In this document: positions 33,601-46,336 of the stretch, in pieces
Numbering within the stretch: the first letter of the stretch is position 1
Layout of the letters: the number at the start of each line of letters is the position of its first letter
Source of the DNA: Kalaharituber pfeilii
Taxonomy: Eukaryota > Ascomycota > Pezizomycetes > Pezizales > Pezizaceae
Reading direction: 5' to 3'
Length of the DNA stretch: 64,000 nucleotides
NCBI GenBank assembly: GCA_015179045.1
Contig: WHUZ01000017.1
Span: 558,001 to 622,000, forward strand
The notes under the pieces: model-generated
Told to the model about the DNA's origin: nothing
What the model saw: the letters and a program-made list of their open reading frames with translations, nothing else
The model's database searches: none
Made by a program: the position numbers and the translations under genes

Positions 33601-35560
33601 ACCTTGACCATATGAGATAGGGGTGGTGGCGGCTACTATATGCCTACCTAATCAGTCAGCAGCAATGAAGTGGTCCTGCATCATTTAAACAAATCTTTCT
33701 GCCTAGAAAACCTAGAACAACCCCTACAGATCCCAAGTTCTCCCGAGAGCTATTGCAGATAAACAGTATAGTCTACGTACTCTACATCTCGCGCTCAGTG
33801 ATCAACTTGATGTGCATCACGGCGGTTCAATCACCTATTTCTGTAGCGCTAGCTGTTAATATATATATTACAGCCTTAAAATTCCTATTATACATGCATC
33901 AAACATGCCACAAGTAAAGCCGGACCCACACACACTCCGGACCCTGACTCCGGATATTAACGTCCGCCACCCTTTAGATCTCCCGCACCGACATACATAC
34001 GTCCCCCCTCCGCCACTTCTCCCCTCCTCCGTCCATTTACATATGAACTAATATATTTAATTTATATATATAGCCACATAAGTACCAGCATATATATATA
34101 CGTAATATTTCGGAGCTCACAAGAATAAAATTTCAAAGAAGTTTAATACGGAATAATATAAATGTAAATATATTAATATCTCCGGTCATCGTCCAGCTGG
34201 GGGGTGACCTATAGCCACAATACTATACATGCAAATTTATCCATATATGGACTACCGGCAGTATGCAAGTATATTTTTACCGAACGCTCTCGCCCACTTG
34301 ACAGCTCCGAGATCCCCACCCATGTACACACCCCTGAAATCCACAAAGTATACCAGGGTATACCTAACTTCATTCAACGACGTCAACGCAACCCCGAGAC
34401 TTTTACAACACAAACAAGATATCTCTCTACCCTCTAGTACAGCCACTCACCGAGCCCTCGTAGTTAAGTGTAAATTTAGTAAAGGACCCAGCAGCGATTT
34501 ATAGCGAGCAGAAAGCCGATATATATTATATCATAGGACAAACTAGCGAAACAAGGGAAAAAAAAAAAGAAAAAAAAGAGGAAAAAATAAGCATTGAGGG
34601 CCATGTGCAAGTTGGTAAGAATTTATGAAGCCTCAAGCATCGTGTATGTATTTATAGCATATACTGAAAGTCTCAAGAATAAAAATATTAAAAAAAAGGG
34701 ACTAGCGAGAGGTATATACGACTTATGACTTGGCCAATAAGGGGAAGGCGTATACTAAGAATTGGGGTTTGGTAGGAAGTAAAAAGGAATGCGGGAAACG
34801 ACGGAAGGGAACTAAAAGCTAGCCAAGATGTTCCGAATCCAAAAAATCCTTAATTTAAAGGTAACAAGAAGGAAAAAAGATGAAAGGTTAGGTAAGGAAA
34901 TATATATAGTAGGTAGTAGGGAAACAAATAGTGAAGTATGACAGCAAAGAAAAATCAAAACAACTCCAGAATGCAGCGACCAGATGAATACGAAATACGC
35001 AAACGAGGATAGAGACGAGGCAGGGGAAGCGGGAGGGCGAGAAGGGAACAGGAGGGGAGGAGGTGATGATAGAGAGGGAAGTAGGTGATGAGGAAGGGGA
35101 AAACAAGGGAACATTATCTCTGTACAGAACGTCAACAGAGACACCAAGACAATAACAGATGACAAGCAAAAGCAGCAACAAATAGCGACAACAAACAACA
35201 TTGAGATACAACAAAGCTGAATCGTAATTGGAAATAAAAAAGAATAGCATGTAAATGAAGAAAAACCAACACAATCCTCATGTATCCGTTCCACCGCATT
35301 ATTACCCAAAATCCCATCAAGTCCAACCCTTCAACCGTATACCATCACCTATCAAATTTCCTATTCCAGTCATATCCTTCCTTTCCCAAATCCGTGTCCC
35401 AAATCCATGCCGTGTCCATACCAATACCAGTTCCGATATCCCAATCCTTTCCCACGCCATATTCTTAGTTAAGTCCTGCATATATCCTCCAGTAAGAATA
35501 TATCCTCCAATAAGAATATTTCCCCGTGAATATTCCTGCCCTATCCCCTTGATGCAACCC
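33601..35560. other. AT-rich and purine-rich spacer
   Basis: No gene is supported. 34900-35270 is strongly purine-rich on the plus strand, so hydrophobic minus-strand frames arise by composition. The part next to 35564 is the 3' flank of the minus-strand gene that follows. Confidence 0.4.
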
Positions 35561-35563
35561 TAA

Positions 35564-36755
35564 CTAAAACCTCATCATATTCCTCTGTGCCATCCTTTGT
35601 TCATTCAAAGACGACCTCCCGCCAGGTATAGCCATTCTCGAACCCGTATTCCCCGGACCTCCGACAACCTCGTCATTCACATCCTCCTTGACCGGCCATA
35701 AATTAAACCTTGACCCGTCAGGTGGGGGACTGCCTCCAGGATAAATCCTATTCCCCCACTGATCTTCGTACCCCCACTCACCATCCTTCCAAAAGCTATA
35801 TATCTTCGTGGCCGCAGGTTGTGCTGGCTGCTTGTAAGAGTATACATTATAAGGCCGACTTCCTCTCACGTTGCTTTCCGCCCTGTACACACCGCCTATC
35901 GGAGACGGAGAGTACGGTGGCGAGTATGGCGGGGGACTCAGAGACGAGGTATGTCCTATAATAAATCGTGCGTCGTCATAAGTCATCTCCCCTGGTGAAC
36001 GGACTCTCGGGATTCGATCCTTATGTAGCGAGTCCGGCGAAATCCTCCATAATGGTGGAGGGTGTAGTGGTTTGTGTAGGTTCTGGCGATGCTGCCTCAC
36101 TCTCCGCTTGAAGCCTCCAAAAATGTTATCCTCCTCTTCGGAGTCAGATGTGTCTGTCGGTGGAGACACGGGCCGCCTATTCAACTCCTGCCGCTGCTAT
36201 CCATTCAAATGTATCAGCTTAATCCCCAAACCGCAACACAAAAATCAGAGTACGAACCAAGTGCAATAACGATTCCCTTGGACTGCCGGCTCTACCAAGC
36301 CCGTAAATAATTCCAATATCCTTCATCTTCTTAAATTCTATAGTTGACAGCGGTTTTCTCAGTTTAAAGGGTGGGGCGTCCTGTGGAGGCTTGAGCATTC
36401 CCGTTGACCTTGGTTCGTCTGTAGAGAGTGGGATAATGTCAACGTTTTCGGACCAATGGACGCTCTTCTTTGACCTGAAGCTTTCACCTGGCTCTGAATC
36501 AGACGTCATTGAGGCTTCAGTGACTATAGAGGTATCTGAGACGAGGGAGGGAGCCGGTGATGGGGACGGGGAATGTGCTCCATATGCCAGGAGCGTGCTC
36601 AACGAAGACGTGGACTCCTCATCGAAATCCATTGGTGAACCAACCCCCGCATCATCGTCAAGATAGAAATCTGGAACAGGATCTTCCTCCTCCGGAATGA
36701 CCTTGGGTTGGAGAAGAGGAGTTTTTGGACTTTCACTATTCGTTAAACTCCCCAT
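35564..36755 (-). CDS. Two-exon gene of unknown function, disordered protein
   Basis: The start is ATG 36755 (MGSLTNSESPKTPLLQPK); the frame is open further upstream but without an ATG. Exon 1 is 36755-36258. The intron is 36257-36197 (61 bp, GTTCGT...GATAG, with GCTGATA as a plausible branch region). Exon 2 is 36196-35564. The join is in phase and gives ESLLHLQRQELNRRPVS, a protein of 376 residues. It is rich in Ser, Pro, Asp and Glu. It contains KKSVHWSENVDIIPLS (residues about 100-120), and a C-terminal region SFWKDGEWGYEDQWGNRIYP that looks the most conserved. I do not recognise the family. Ser-rich acidic composition suggests a regulatory or scaffold protein, but that is a guess. Confidence 0.7.
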
Positions 36756-39700
36756 ATTTTTCTTCGGATACTTTGATTTGATTGAAAACACCACTGGGGT
36801 ATGATAAACGCCGAATAAAAACCCTTTGGGACACAGTACAGTGGCCCGGCCTTCAAGAAAGTATCGTTCAATAGACCTAAACCGACCACAGAGCAAAAAA
36901 GTAACGAAAGGCTGGATGAGGGAAAGAAAATTCAAAAATGCCCTCTCGATCTATAAAAGAATATCAACAGAGCTCAATGGGGGTGGGGACCTTTATATTG
37001 ATTTATGTACCAGTAGAAGGCTGACTCCACCTGACTAGGGAAAGTCGCCGCCTCGTAGTCACCCACAGAGTCAGTTGGAACAAAAACACTTAGACACGGA
37101 CGAGAACAAAAAGAAATATAACAAGGCTTAGGAGTGGCTTATATTGTAAGCTGTATCAGATCACACAATGGCATACGCAGATAGTGCACGGTTCAGAACG
37201 CTGCATCCCTGCTCCACCTCCCATCCCCGCAGTCTCGTCGCTCAACATCACCCCCCCTGCCGGCCGTCATAAAGCACCATAAACTTCAGCCCAATATTAA
37301 TATTGACCTGTGAATAATTAGGATATAGATACCGTACCACGCGCACAAGCCCAACCCTAGGAACGCAGGATCTTGCTGAGATAGACTTGAGAGGCGCCTC
37401 AGGTACTAGCACAGAGGTATGTATGCAAGACCACTAGTTAGAGTCACCGTAGGATGTAGAATCCGCGCAATCAACACTGAGTCGTCAGTTCTTTGCCCGC
37501 TGTGAGACTTATCGATCTGCGGGAAGCCTGCATAGCTGCATAGCCCTGAGTAGCCCCGATATGGAACTGAATGTGCTAATGCCAAACCTCTGGCAGAGCG
37601 CACACTCGGGGGTGTGGCTAGCTGAGTTCGCTCCAAATAGTAGACGTCCAGTAGACAAATGCCTTCCCGATCGACCCATCCATCTTCGTACCCTGTCTGC
37701 AAAATAGAAATCAAATAAGCTAACAAACTATGTGTAAGGAACGAGTAAGAGGCAGAGGGGTATCAGCCTTGCAGTGATGTCATGGTTTCTTTTGCTAGAC
37801 TTCCTTGATCGTTTGAAACCATCCTCCATCACTTCGGATAGTAATTAATCGGGTGAGCCGTGTCATTCACATCCCCCCTCTCTCTCTCTCTCAGATTACG
37901 GGCCAGACAAATCATCTTGACCGTTCTTTCCCCTGCAAGCGCGGGGCAAGTAGAATTATGACAGTGAATGGTGACGCTGAAAGGGTTGATTCCTAATCGG
38001 ATGGAGGGGTATGGAGCTCCAGGACGTTAGAAGATTGTTCGGATTTGGCTATACATCCCAGGAGGTTTTTCGTTCTGGCTCCGGTATCACCCAAAAGTGG
38101 AATATACCATATCGACGCATAATATGACCACCTGCATGTGGTTCCGTTTCCACCAAAGCCCAATCAGAGCGTGAGCTTGTCTGCTAAAACTCCACCTGCA
38201 GTAGGTCGTGCAGAGCGCGAAGGTTGCTGATCCATGCTCACGCAGCCAAAATCCCTGCCTAGCCAGCGTACTTGGCGCATATGCTCCGCAGAAATAGGGT
38301 CATGTGGGGTTGAGACCTCAAATCAACACCATCTGCTGCTTGGAAATGGGTATTCCATGTGACAGGGGAAAATAACAAACGAAAGAGAAATGAAAAAAAA
38401 AAAAAAAAAAAATTAATAAAAAAGAAATAGAATGGGGAAAAGGGTGCCAACCGATTAGCTAAGATGGACTTGGCCGCGTGCCATGGAGAGACAACGAAAC
38501 AATGGGAAACAGCCGTGCCAGTTTCTGTAGAAAGAAGCTGACAGCAGCTGAGATTTTTCTGCATACAGCAAATTAATAACTAGAAAATTCTGACCAATAG
38601 AAGATTACTCCTAGCGGAGACTCACCCGTTTAACGCGATTGCCACCATCTGCCTTCGACCTTCATAAGCAATCCGCACTTCCCCGGTCCCCGCCTTTCAG
38701 ACTCGCTTGAGAGTTACTAACCGTTCGTCCAAAAGTTCGAAACTACCGAAGCGTTCTATTTGCCTAAAAGAATCTAGTCCAGTAGTCGCCAGATTAAGCT
38801 GCCCTGTGGCAAGTCGAGAAAATTGTGTCCTCTGAACCCTTGCCTCGTTGACCAAGACGTGCAGGCCAAATGCGACTGTGTAGTCGATCATTCAGAGTAA
38901 AACGTCACCAATCATTAGTTTCGTACGCAGCTCACACCATAAACCCCCCTCCCCGCTCCCTCGCAAACTGTATTCGCCCTGTAGTCAACAGAAATTATCG
39001 GACATTATAATTTCATTAGGGAAGTAAAACCGTTGTCCCTCCGCATCATGGGCCATGAAAAGTGTAGCAAATGATCTATGGGGTATCATAAACTGCGATA
39101 TCATGAAACGGTTATTTCAACGAAAAAAACAGATAAGAGTCACAAGAGAGGCTCTCATGAACTCTAATAGAAAAGGGACCCTTGGCTCCGAAGATACCGT
39201 GGGGAGATCCAGATATCACAAGATCCATATTGTTAATCTTTTTGTTGTTGAGAAACGGAACCTTGTTTTCGGCAAGCAACACACTATCTGGAGCGAAAAA
39301 AAAAAAAAAAAAAATAGTGAATTCAAAGAATAAAATAAAAATAATAAAAAGATAAAAAAACCGGATTCAACGCCTGGTAGCCTCGCTATACGTTCGAGAG
39401 ACATTGTTGCAATGGCGTTGAGACCGACATGGACATGATCGTACAAACACAAGTGACAGGGATTCGGGAGGTCAGAAACTGGGGGTAGAATCTCAAGCCA
39501 GGCGCTGATAATGTATGTAAAACTTCAACTCCAATGGTAAATCCCAGACTTACTTGCCGCGTAGAGAACGCCCCCATCTGTTTGCTCACACCCTCTCGAT
39601 ATCCCGCACCTACGGGAGTGGGGCAAGTAAACACCTAAAGATTGGTTGTTTTCCTGTAACTTGATTTGTCCGCCTGTCGTCCACCACCCGCACGGATGTG

Positions 39701-42700
39701 ACATCCTTCCACCAATGAAGACACCCAGTTTCCCAGCTTTTTTTCTGAAAAGATTGCTTGCATGATGTAACGCAAGATGGGCAAGCCGGTCGATATGATT
39801 GTTCTCTCCGATGTAAACAGAATCTGTTGATGGCGAGTAATTTCTCGGTATAGATTCATTATCTATCTCCTTGATCGTGCAACCAGAAACTAGCGGTATT
39901 GTATAGACCTCCCTCTTTTCAGCTTGCATATTCCCTGAAGTTGTTATCAATGGCGGCGGAGTGATCATCCTCTTTTTTAGAACCCAAGGAAATGTGACAG
40001 GTGGCGTTCAAAGGTAGGACAAACCCATTTCAATGCTGTGTGGAGAAGACCGCTTATCCCCCCTATTCTGGCAATCGATTGCTGAACTAGACGCATGGCT
40101 TGAATGGGAGGCCTTGTACTCCGCCGTAACACAACTCTCACATTCCTCGTTTAATTCTCGTAATACCCCCCCCCCCCCACCCCCACCCCCAACCTCACTT
40201 ATGAAACTCAGCCTCCGCGATATGCAAAATCTCTCAGTGATAATAACAAATCAAACTTAGTTTCCTGTTTCCCCTGCCGTTTTTTGAGATCCGCAGCTTA
40301 TGACCAACTCTCTCCTTCCAACTTCGGACTTATAAGCAGGCTTTTTCAAGTCTTGATTGTCGGAGGAAAACAAAATGTCGTAATTTCTTCGTCACCGCAA
40401 GGCTGGCTTTCCCACGAAATTCTCTCAACTGGACCCGTCATAAGATGTTGAGGAAACTGTTTCCTGTTTATTGGCTGTCAATTTTTTTTTTAATTATACT
40501 TGTAAAAAGGGACAGGGCAATGCCAAGTCCAAGCCAGGCACGAAAAGTTTTTTTCCCCTCCTTCCACGGGACCGACTTTCGTTTGGTTCAAGCGCTGGTC
40601 AGGTCACGCCTTTGGATTGTTTGATTATGGAAATCTTGAACATGACAAATGCCAAAATGTAACGGACCATTGGTGAGGGAGGGGGATGGAATCGGATATT
40701 GTGTACCGATGGAAAATCAAGAGCGAATACGAAGTAAGGAAAACTGCTTCTCACGTCGGGTTTTAGTGGGAGGTGCGAGTAACGTTCTTCAAATGCCAAC
40801 CGTCCTGGAATTCTCTGACAAAGAAAATCAATATCGGTGTCTTCTGCATGTGTGTTCATGTTTCCATTCCGCTAAGTTATCTTGACCTGCGATTCCCTCA
40901 AATTGGGGGAGGGAAGGGGGTAAAACCATAAGTAGTATATATCCATATATTAGTAGGTGAGTTGCTTCGTGCTGATAACGACGCCCTGTTCCTAAACGCT
41001 AGGTAAAGAGTATCTGAACTGAACCTATATTTGGTGCTAATGGGAATAGCCGTTAATTGTTAACAATAATGAAGTTAGCAGATGTTTCAAAGAGTCAAGA
41101 ACGCGTGGTACAATGTAGGAAAGCGGATAGATATAGTACCAACATCGCAAAAGCAGAGCCTCAATGGAAGTAATAAAAACCCAGCAGCTGATAAAAATTC
41201 AAAAAACATAACGCTGCGGATTCCTTCAAGCCTTTATGGTGAGCGAGCGGAATGATTGCTTTCAACCCTACATACTTCTTTTTTTCTTGTCGACCTGTTG
41301 TGCATTGAACAAACTCGCTGTCATAATTGCAAAAAAATAATTTATTACCGTGCTGTGACGTGTCAAGCTGGGATGGCTTGCCTCATTGCCCTCATCGCAT
41401 CCGCTCCGCATCGCTTGAACTTTCTGGCTAACACATACATCCTATTAGAAAGCTTGATTGAAAAAAAAACACGACCAGAAACGGCAGCCCCCAGACGTGG
41501 GGAGACTTGGCGGCACCTTTTCTCTCTCACATGGGGTCAGCAGAAATAGCGAACAACACATACCTACATCACGTCTCGTCAGCACAAATGATTATTTTGG
41601 TTTTGTTATTGGTTCCTTACTTTCTGCAAACTTGGAATTGAAAGATGATGGGCATTGTTAGAAGGTTCCGTGACTTTGCAGATCGGTTTGAATTCCTTCT
41701 AGACTTGGTCTGGAAAGAAAAAAAATTAAAAAAAAATAAGATAAAAATAAAAATTAAAAAAAAAAGGATAAAAATAAAAATAAAATGAAAATAAAAATAA
41801 AAAATAAAAATACGTCTATCCAGAAAGCTAGGCCATGAAGCCAACGCGTAGGGAGGAAGGGCGCCATACCTGTTGCCATATATCGGAAATATATACCCGA
41901 ACGATATCCCGCCTGAATGAAGTTTTTTGATGTAGTACAAGGAGTCTTCTGCGCGACGCAGGCACGTGTGTTTTTATTCAAAACGGGACACACAATTGAT
42001 ATATGCTTATCATAGTCAATCATCTTTCGTCGACGGATACCAGTTCCATCGAGAAAGATTGATCCGCTATCCCCTCCAAAAAAAAGCTCCGCGTGCCAGA
42101 AGATTCCGATATCCCAAAAACCCTGATTCTTGCACTCGTACAGGGCGGTTCAATTGTCAACGAGAGCTGAGGGATGAGAGCGGAACAGCGGCGGGCATGA
42201 CATCGCATATGCAGCTGTGCCGTCGATATATTGTGTGCAACCCGGTGTGGAGGGTGGCGGGCAATATCAGCTTTCCGCCGCTTCGGATTAATTCCGCTCG
42301 ATGGAGTAGGTGGACGGGGGCTCACACGTACAAAGAAGGAGGCAGGTTATGCATAGAAAACCTCATTGCCCGCAATTTCTGTCAGCACGGTGCAGATGGT
42401 AGGTAATGCACTGAAGAGGGTGCCATCGAGTAACTGGACGAACTTTATGCTGGGCACATTTGAAAAGGCTGGATAATCATGTATATGGCAGAGACGAGGT
42501 GCCTTCATGGCTATGTGAACGGCGGTTGACCGACGTGAGGACGGATGCTATGAGCAGGAGATGAGGATGAGTGCATCTCTCGCGATGCGTGGGTGGGGAG
42601 GCTGAAAAACAGGACAAGGCGGATTCAGCTGTCATCACAGCGCGAGCAGGCATCGATATCAGGAAGTACAGGTACATCCCCCCCTCTCTTTCCCCCCTCC

Positions 42701-43360
42701 TTTCCCCTCCCGGTCTTCTCTCCCTCCCCACTCTCTCCCCCTCTCCGCTACATCACCATAGTACCAAATCAAGTGTCTCATCTTTCCCCCATCCTCGATT
42801 TTCTGATAGGCAGCTCTCGTCTCAGCGCGGTCCACACTCTTTTGACACTCTTATCGACATCCCTAACGTATCAAGGTCGATCAAGGAGGCACGCAATTGC
42901 TCCCCCTCCCCCCTCCTCCTCCCTTCTGGCCTCATGCCATTCCTTGATCCAATCAGGATACGAGAAGCATAGCAGGCGCATGATTCTTGATTTTCATGCA
43001 ATCAATCATCTACACGCTTCACCTTACCACAAGAAATATGCGGAATCAGGCTTTTTGCATCTCTTTTCTTCTTTTCTTTTCATTAAATTCCCAACTTATT
43101 CATCAATACACGCACCCTTGTAGTACTAAGGCATAAGCAAAAGGTTGGGGGAAAAAATTAAAATTAAAAATAAATTTAAATTAAAAAAATAAAGCCAGAC
43201 AGCAAAGCAAACAACAATTCGCAAAAAAAGAAAGAGGATATATACTCAAAAGGATGTGACATTTGCTACATCATTGCCCAGATTTTTTTTGTTTTTCCTT
43301 TCCCCCGCACTGCGTGCCTTACATAAAAAAATTTCCCCGCTTGGTTTGACATCCCACCAC
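36756..43360. other. Long AT-rich region with no convincing gene
   Basis: No frame shows a recognised domain. Frames considered were minus 39968-39525 (147 residues, from an ATG), plus 42571-42972 and minus 37726-37406. Homopolymers and A/T-rich low complexity are frequent: A runs at 38392-38411 and 39297-39314, an A/T tract at 41716-41812, and a C run at 40167-40177. Positions 37882-37896 have a (CT)n run. Genes with small exons could be missed here. Confidence 0.45.
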
Positions 43361-43526
43361 CCCTTCCAACTATCCCGTGCGACGCGCATGATAAAGCATC
43401 AAGATTAGATAAAAACATAAAAACATAAAAGCATTCATCATAGTCACGTTGCGCAAGTCGTGGAAAGACCGACTACCACATTTCCCCCTTGTTACAAGTG
43501 ACAGGCTTCTTCGTGGAAATTTCTTT

Positions 43527-45290
43527 TTACCCCTGCTGCCTTCGATACCCGAACGCCATAGCATTGCCCGCGCCCATGTATCCGGTGCTTCCCCTACTGC
43601 CGGGAGCAGTCGACGATATCCCAGGCCCTCCGGGAATCGCCCTGATGCCGCCCATACTGCCAGGGCTATCGGCATTTCCCCGCGGATGCACCTGACTTGC
43701 GGTGGTGCCACTGTTCCTGCTGCTTGCACCTGCAGAGGAACTTGGTGCCCCCCCGCTACTGCTTCCGCCGCCAATCACGGTGTTCCATACATCTCGCTTC
43801 GGAAGGGGGTGGTGGTACACCTTTGTTCCAAGATCCTTCTTCCCAGGGGCCGTCGGCCCAGCATCGTTAGAGTCCGAATCCGTAGTGTAGTCCTCAGAGT
43901 CGGTAGTAGTATAATCTTCAGAAGAGCTGCTAGTGTAGTCCTCAGAGTCGGTCTCGGTGGTATACTCTGTCGACTCTGTCTTCTCTGAAACTTGGCGCCG
44001 CCTGGAAGAATGATGTCTTGGAGGAGCAGTCTCCTTGGTATCATACGACTTGCTCTTCGATTTGCTTCTACTCATATGTCTCTTATCTCCCTTGACTTCC
44101 TTAGATTCAAGCCTGCTCCTTTCCTTGTCCTTCTTGGTGGACCTACGCTCTGGCGGAGGGGCTTGGTAGTGCCTCTTTGGCTTCATGCGAATCGGGGGAG
44201 GAACGTCCCCAGGATCATCACCAGGGACATAGCTCATCTCCGTCCTCGTGGTCCTGGTTGACAGGTGATGATTGAGATGCTTCGGCTTGATGTACACGCG
44301 CGGATCATACCCGACCACCTCTGGGACCTCAGAATCGCCAGGCTTCCACCCTTTTGGCCTCGCCGGCATCTCCTGCACATAGGCCTCATACTCGTAATCC
44401 TTTCTCCGCCCTCCAGCCGCGGTCGCGGGCATCGTCGGCACCGCCAAGGTCGTCGTAGTCTCCAAAGACCTATTATCCCAGTCCCTGCGGACCTTCTTCT
44501 TTGCGCCTTTCCTCCTCCCCGTCTTGGGGTCGAGCGGGATTCCCAGCTGCTGCGCCATCAGCCGTTCCTGGCGCTCTTGCTCCCTGATTCGCAGTTTCTC
44601 CCGTTGCCTTTGCTCAGCCTTGACCTTTGCCCGCCCGAGATCCTCAAGGCCGATATGATGCACCTCGCACACGCCGGGCAACCGTCCGGGGACGTGGCGC
44701 CCGATGTAGGATCTGCTGGTGACGGAGGTCCCGCCGGCTTCGCTTCTGCCGCCGCCGCCCATCATGTCGAACGGAGCTTCTCCGCCGCGCAAGCCGAATC
44801 CCATGCGGGCTTTAAATTCACCCCAGATGTCTCTGCCACCTTTCGATATGGTCGTCATCCGCTCCGCCCTCTCGAGCTTCTGGGGATCTTCCCAGACCGC
44901 ATCCAGCACGACTGTGCGAGCGCCCGCAGTGGAGCCTCCACCGCCGCGGCGAACAGAGCCGTCGGTGAAGATTGTGATTGCATCCTCCGAGATGGCTTCC
45001 GGGCGGCGGAGGACAGAGGAGGTATAGTCCGACCAGTCATTTTCGTGCCACAAAAAGCCCCCTTTGATGTGGAAGAACCACCAGACGAGGAGGGCGAGGA
45101 ACGTAGCAAGAAGACAAAAGACGGTGAGGATGCCAGCGGAGAGGTTAGATGGTTTGATGGTGCCTGGGCGAGGGGAGCGGGAAACGAGTTCGGGGCCGAT
45201 CTCGTCGGCGCGGGGCAGGAGATTCTCGGCGACGGTGGCGACGAGGGTGTTGAGGTCCGGGAGGGGGAGGGGAAGAGCGTGTGGCGCCAT
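43527..45290 (-). CDS. Single-pass membrane protein with acidic-serine tail
   Basis: This is an uninterrupted frame of 587 residues from ATG 45290. One strong membrane segment (residues about 51-75, AGILTVFCLLATFLALLVWW) is followed by HIKGGFLWHENDWSDYTSSV and LRR, a block I recall from conserved fungal membrane proteins without an assigned biochemical role. Residues 219-248 are a charged helix (KAEQRQREKLRIREQERQER), a possible coiled coil. Residues 380-435 are Lys/Arg/Ser-rich, and 440-472 consist of repeated SEDYTT-like units. The tail is Gly/Ser-rich. It is divergently arranged with COX7, with 581 bp between the start codons. The function is unknown. Confidence 0.85.
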   Translation of the reverse strand: MAPHALPLPLPDLNTLVATVAENLLPRADEIGPELVSRSPRPGTIKPSNLSAGILTVFCLLATFLALLVWWFFHIKGGFLWHENDWSDYTSSVLRRPEAISEDAITIFTDGSVRRGGGGSTAGARTVVLDAVWEDPQKLERAERMTTISKGGRDIWGEFKARMGFGLRGGEAPFDMMGGGGRSEAGGTSVTSRSYIGRHVPGRLPGVCEVHHIGLEDLGRAKVKAEQRQREKLRIREQERQERLMAQQLGIPLDPKTGRRKGAKKKVRRDWDNRSLETTTTLAVPTMPATAAGGRRKDYEYEAYVQEMPARPKGWKPGDSEVPEVVGYDPRVYIKPKHLNHHLSTRTTRTEMSYVPGDDPGDVPPPIRMKPKRHYQAPPPERRSTKKDKERSRLESKEVKGDKRHMSRSKSKSKSYDTKETAPPRHHSSRRRQVSEKTESTEYTTETDSEDYTSSSSEDYTTTDSEDYTTDSDSNDAGPTAPGKKDLGTKVYHHPLPKRDVWNTVIGGGSSSGGAPSSSAGASSRNSGTTASQVHPRGNADSPGSMGGIRAIPGGPGISSTAPGSRGSTGYMGAGNAMAFGYRRQQG

Positions 45291-45871
45291 AGCGTCGGGA
45301 TACTGGAATGTTGACGCTCCCGGGGGGGTGTGTGTGGATTGGAATGTGTGACAGGGTGATGTTTGTTGTGATGTAAGGGACAGGAAGTCAACGTTGCGCC
45401 TGCAGCTGCTGCACCTGCGACGAATGCAGGGCTGCGCTGAGATCCTTGGTGTGCTGCAGCCCTCTATGTGATGGTGGTGGTGATGGATATTGTAGTATTA
45501 CACTTCCCGACCAGGACCAGACTTTCCCGCTCGACTGTTCCGTTTCTGCTGCAGCTGAGGATGATACCCAGTTTTGTTTACCGCGTCCACCGACTTGGTT
45601 GGCACAACAAACACCTAAATAAAGCATCCAATCATAGCGCACTTCCAAGGACACTCTCAATCTAATCTGATCCTATCTCTTGGCATTACGATATTCGCCA
45701 AGCCTTTGCCGAGCCAGCGAATTGTCGGGAAGTGACATCGGACCACACCAGCAGCCTTCAACATCATCGTCATCGTCCTTTGGGAAGAACGACAACATCT
45801 CCACTCAAACAACCAACCAACACATAAAGCAACACAGCAAACCATTCACTGACCAGCCCTCGATTGCAACA
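45291..45871. promoter_or_regulatory. Shared divergent promoter region
   Basis: It lies between the start codons of the minus-strand membrane protein and plus-strand COX7. CAG/CTG-rich stretches occur at 45395-45420 and 45545-45560. No specific operator could be identified. Confidence 0.6.
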
Positions 45872-46336
45872 ATGGCCGGGTACCTCGTCTCTTTTATTTT
45901 CCGACACCCCTCACTCTCTTTCCTCTTCCGAACCGACTCTGCCCCCACCCCCTAACCCCCCCCTCAACCCCCGCATCACGCCGTACCATACTGAATTAGC
46001 TAACCCCAGTGAACTTTCCGACAGCTTGATCTACCGCGAAAACCGTGTCCCGTACTATCAGCGCCTCTTCCAGCGCGACGACGGCGTGAGACAGTGGTGG
46101 AAGACCCCCAGGAGCAAGTACATGCTGTATCCGTACTTTGCGTGTCTTGGAGCGGGGCTCGCTGGGACGATGTATTGTATGACGAGGATGGCTATGGTGA
46201 GTAATTCTTTATGGATAAGTGGTTGGTGGATGGTGGGTAGTGGGTGGTGGGCATGTGGAGGGGGAGGAGGCTGGATATGGGCGGGTCACTAATGTTACAG
46301 CGGATGTAGGGAAAGAAAACTTGGTTCAGCGATTAA
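45872..46336 (+). CDS. COX7: Cytochrome c oxidase subunit 7 (VIIa type)
   Basis: This is a small subunit of mitochondrial complex IV with one inner-membrane helix. Three exons are inferred: 45872-45879 (8 bp), 46025-46196 and 46310-46336. The introns are GTACCT...GACAG (145 bp) and GTGAGT...TGTAG (113 bp). The spliced protein has 68 residues: MAGLIYRENRVPYYQRLFQR at the N-terminus, then WWKTPRSKYMLYPYFACLGA and GLAGTMYCMTRMAM, ending GKKTWFSD. The WWKTPRS-YPY core and the following membrane segment match fungal COX7. The C-terminal GKKTWF is recovered only if the second intron ends at TAG (46309) rather than at the earlier ACAG. The first exon carries only MAG. Confidence 0.9.

Noticed and set aside
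34812..35309. 165-residue hydrophobic minus-strand frame
   Set aside because: It comes from a purine-rich tract, starts from a non-ATG codon and resembles composition-driven membrane-like sequence. No homologous motif is seen.
39525..39968. 147-residue minus-strand ATG frame
   Set aside because: It has no recognisable domain, no paralogue and an ordinary chance length for this region. It is left as unsupported rather than called a gene.
42571..43123. Pro/Ser-rich plus-strand frames
   Set aside because: They arise from CT-rich DNA; two frames overlap without any conserved feature.
44265..45314. 349-residue plus-strand frame
   Set aside because: It is antisense to the 587-residue membrane-protein gene, whose minus-strand frame has a clear membrane segment and better composition.
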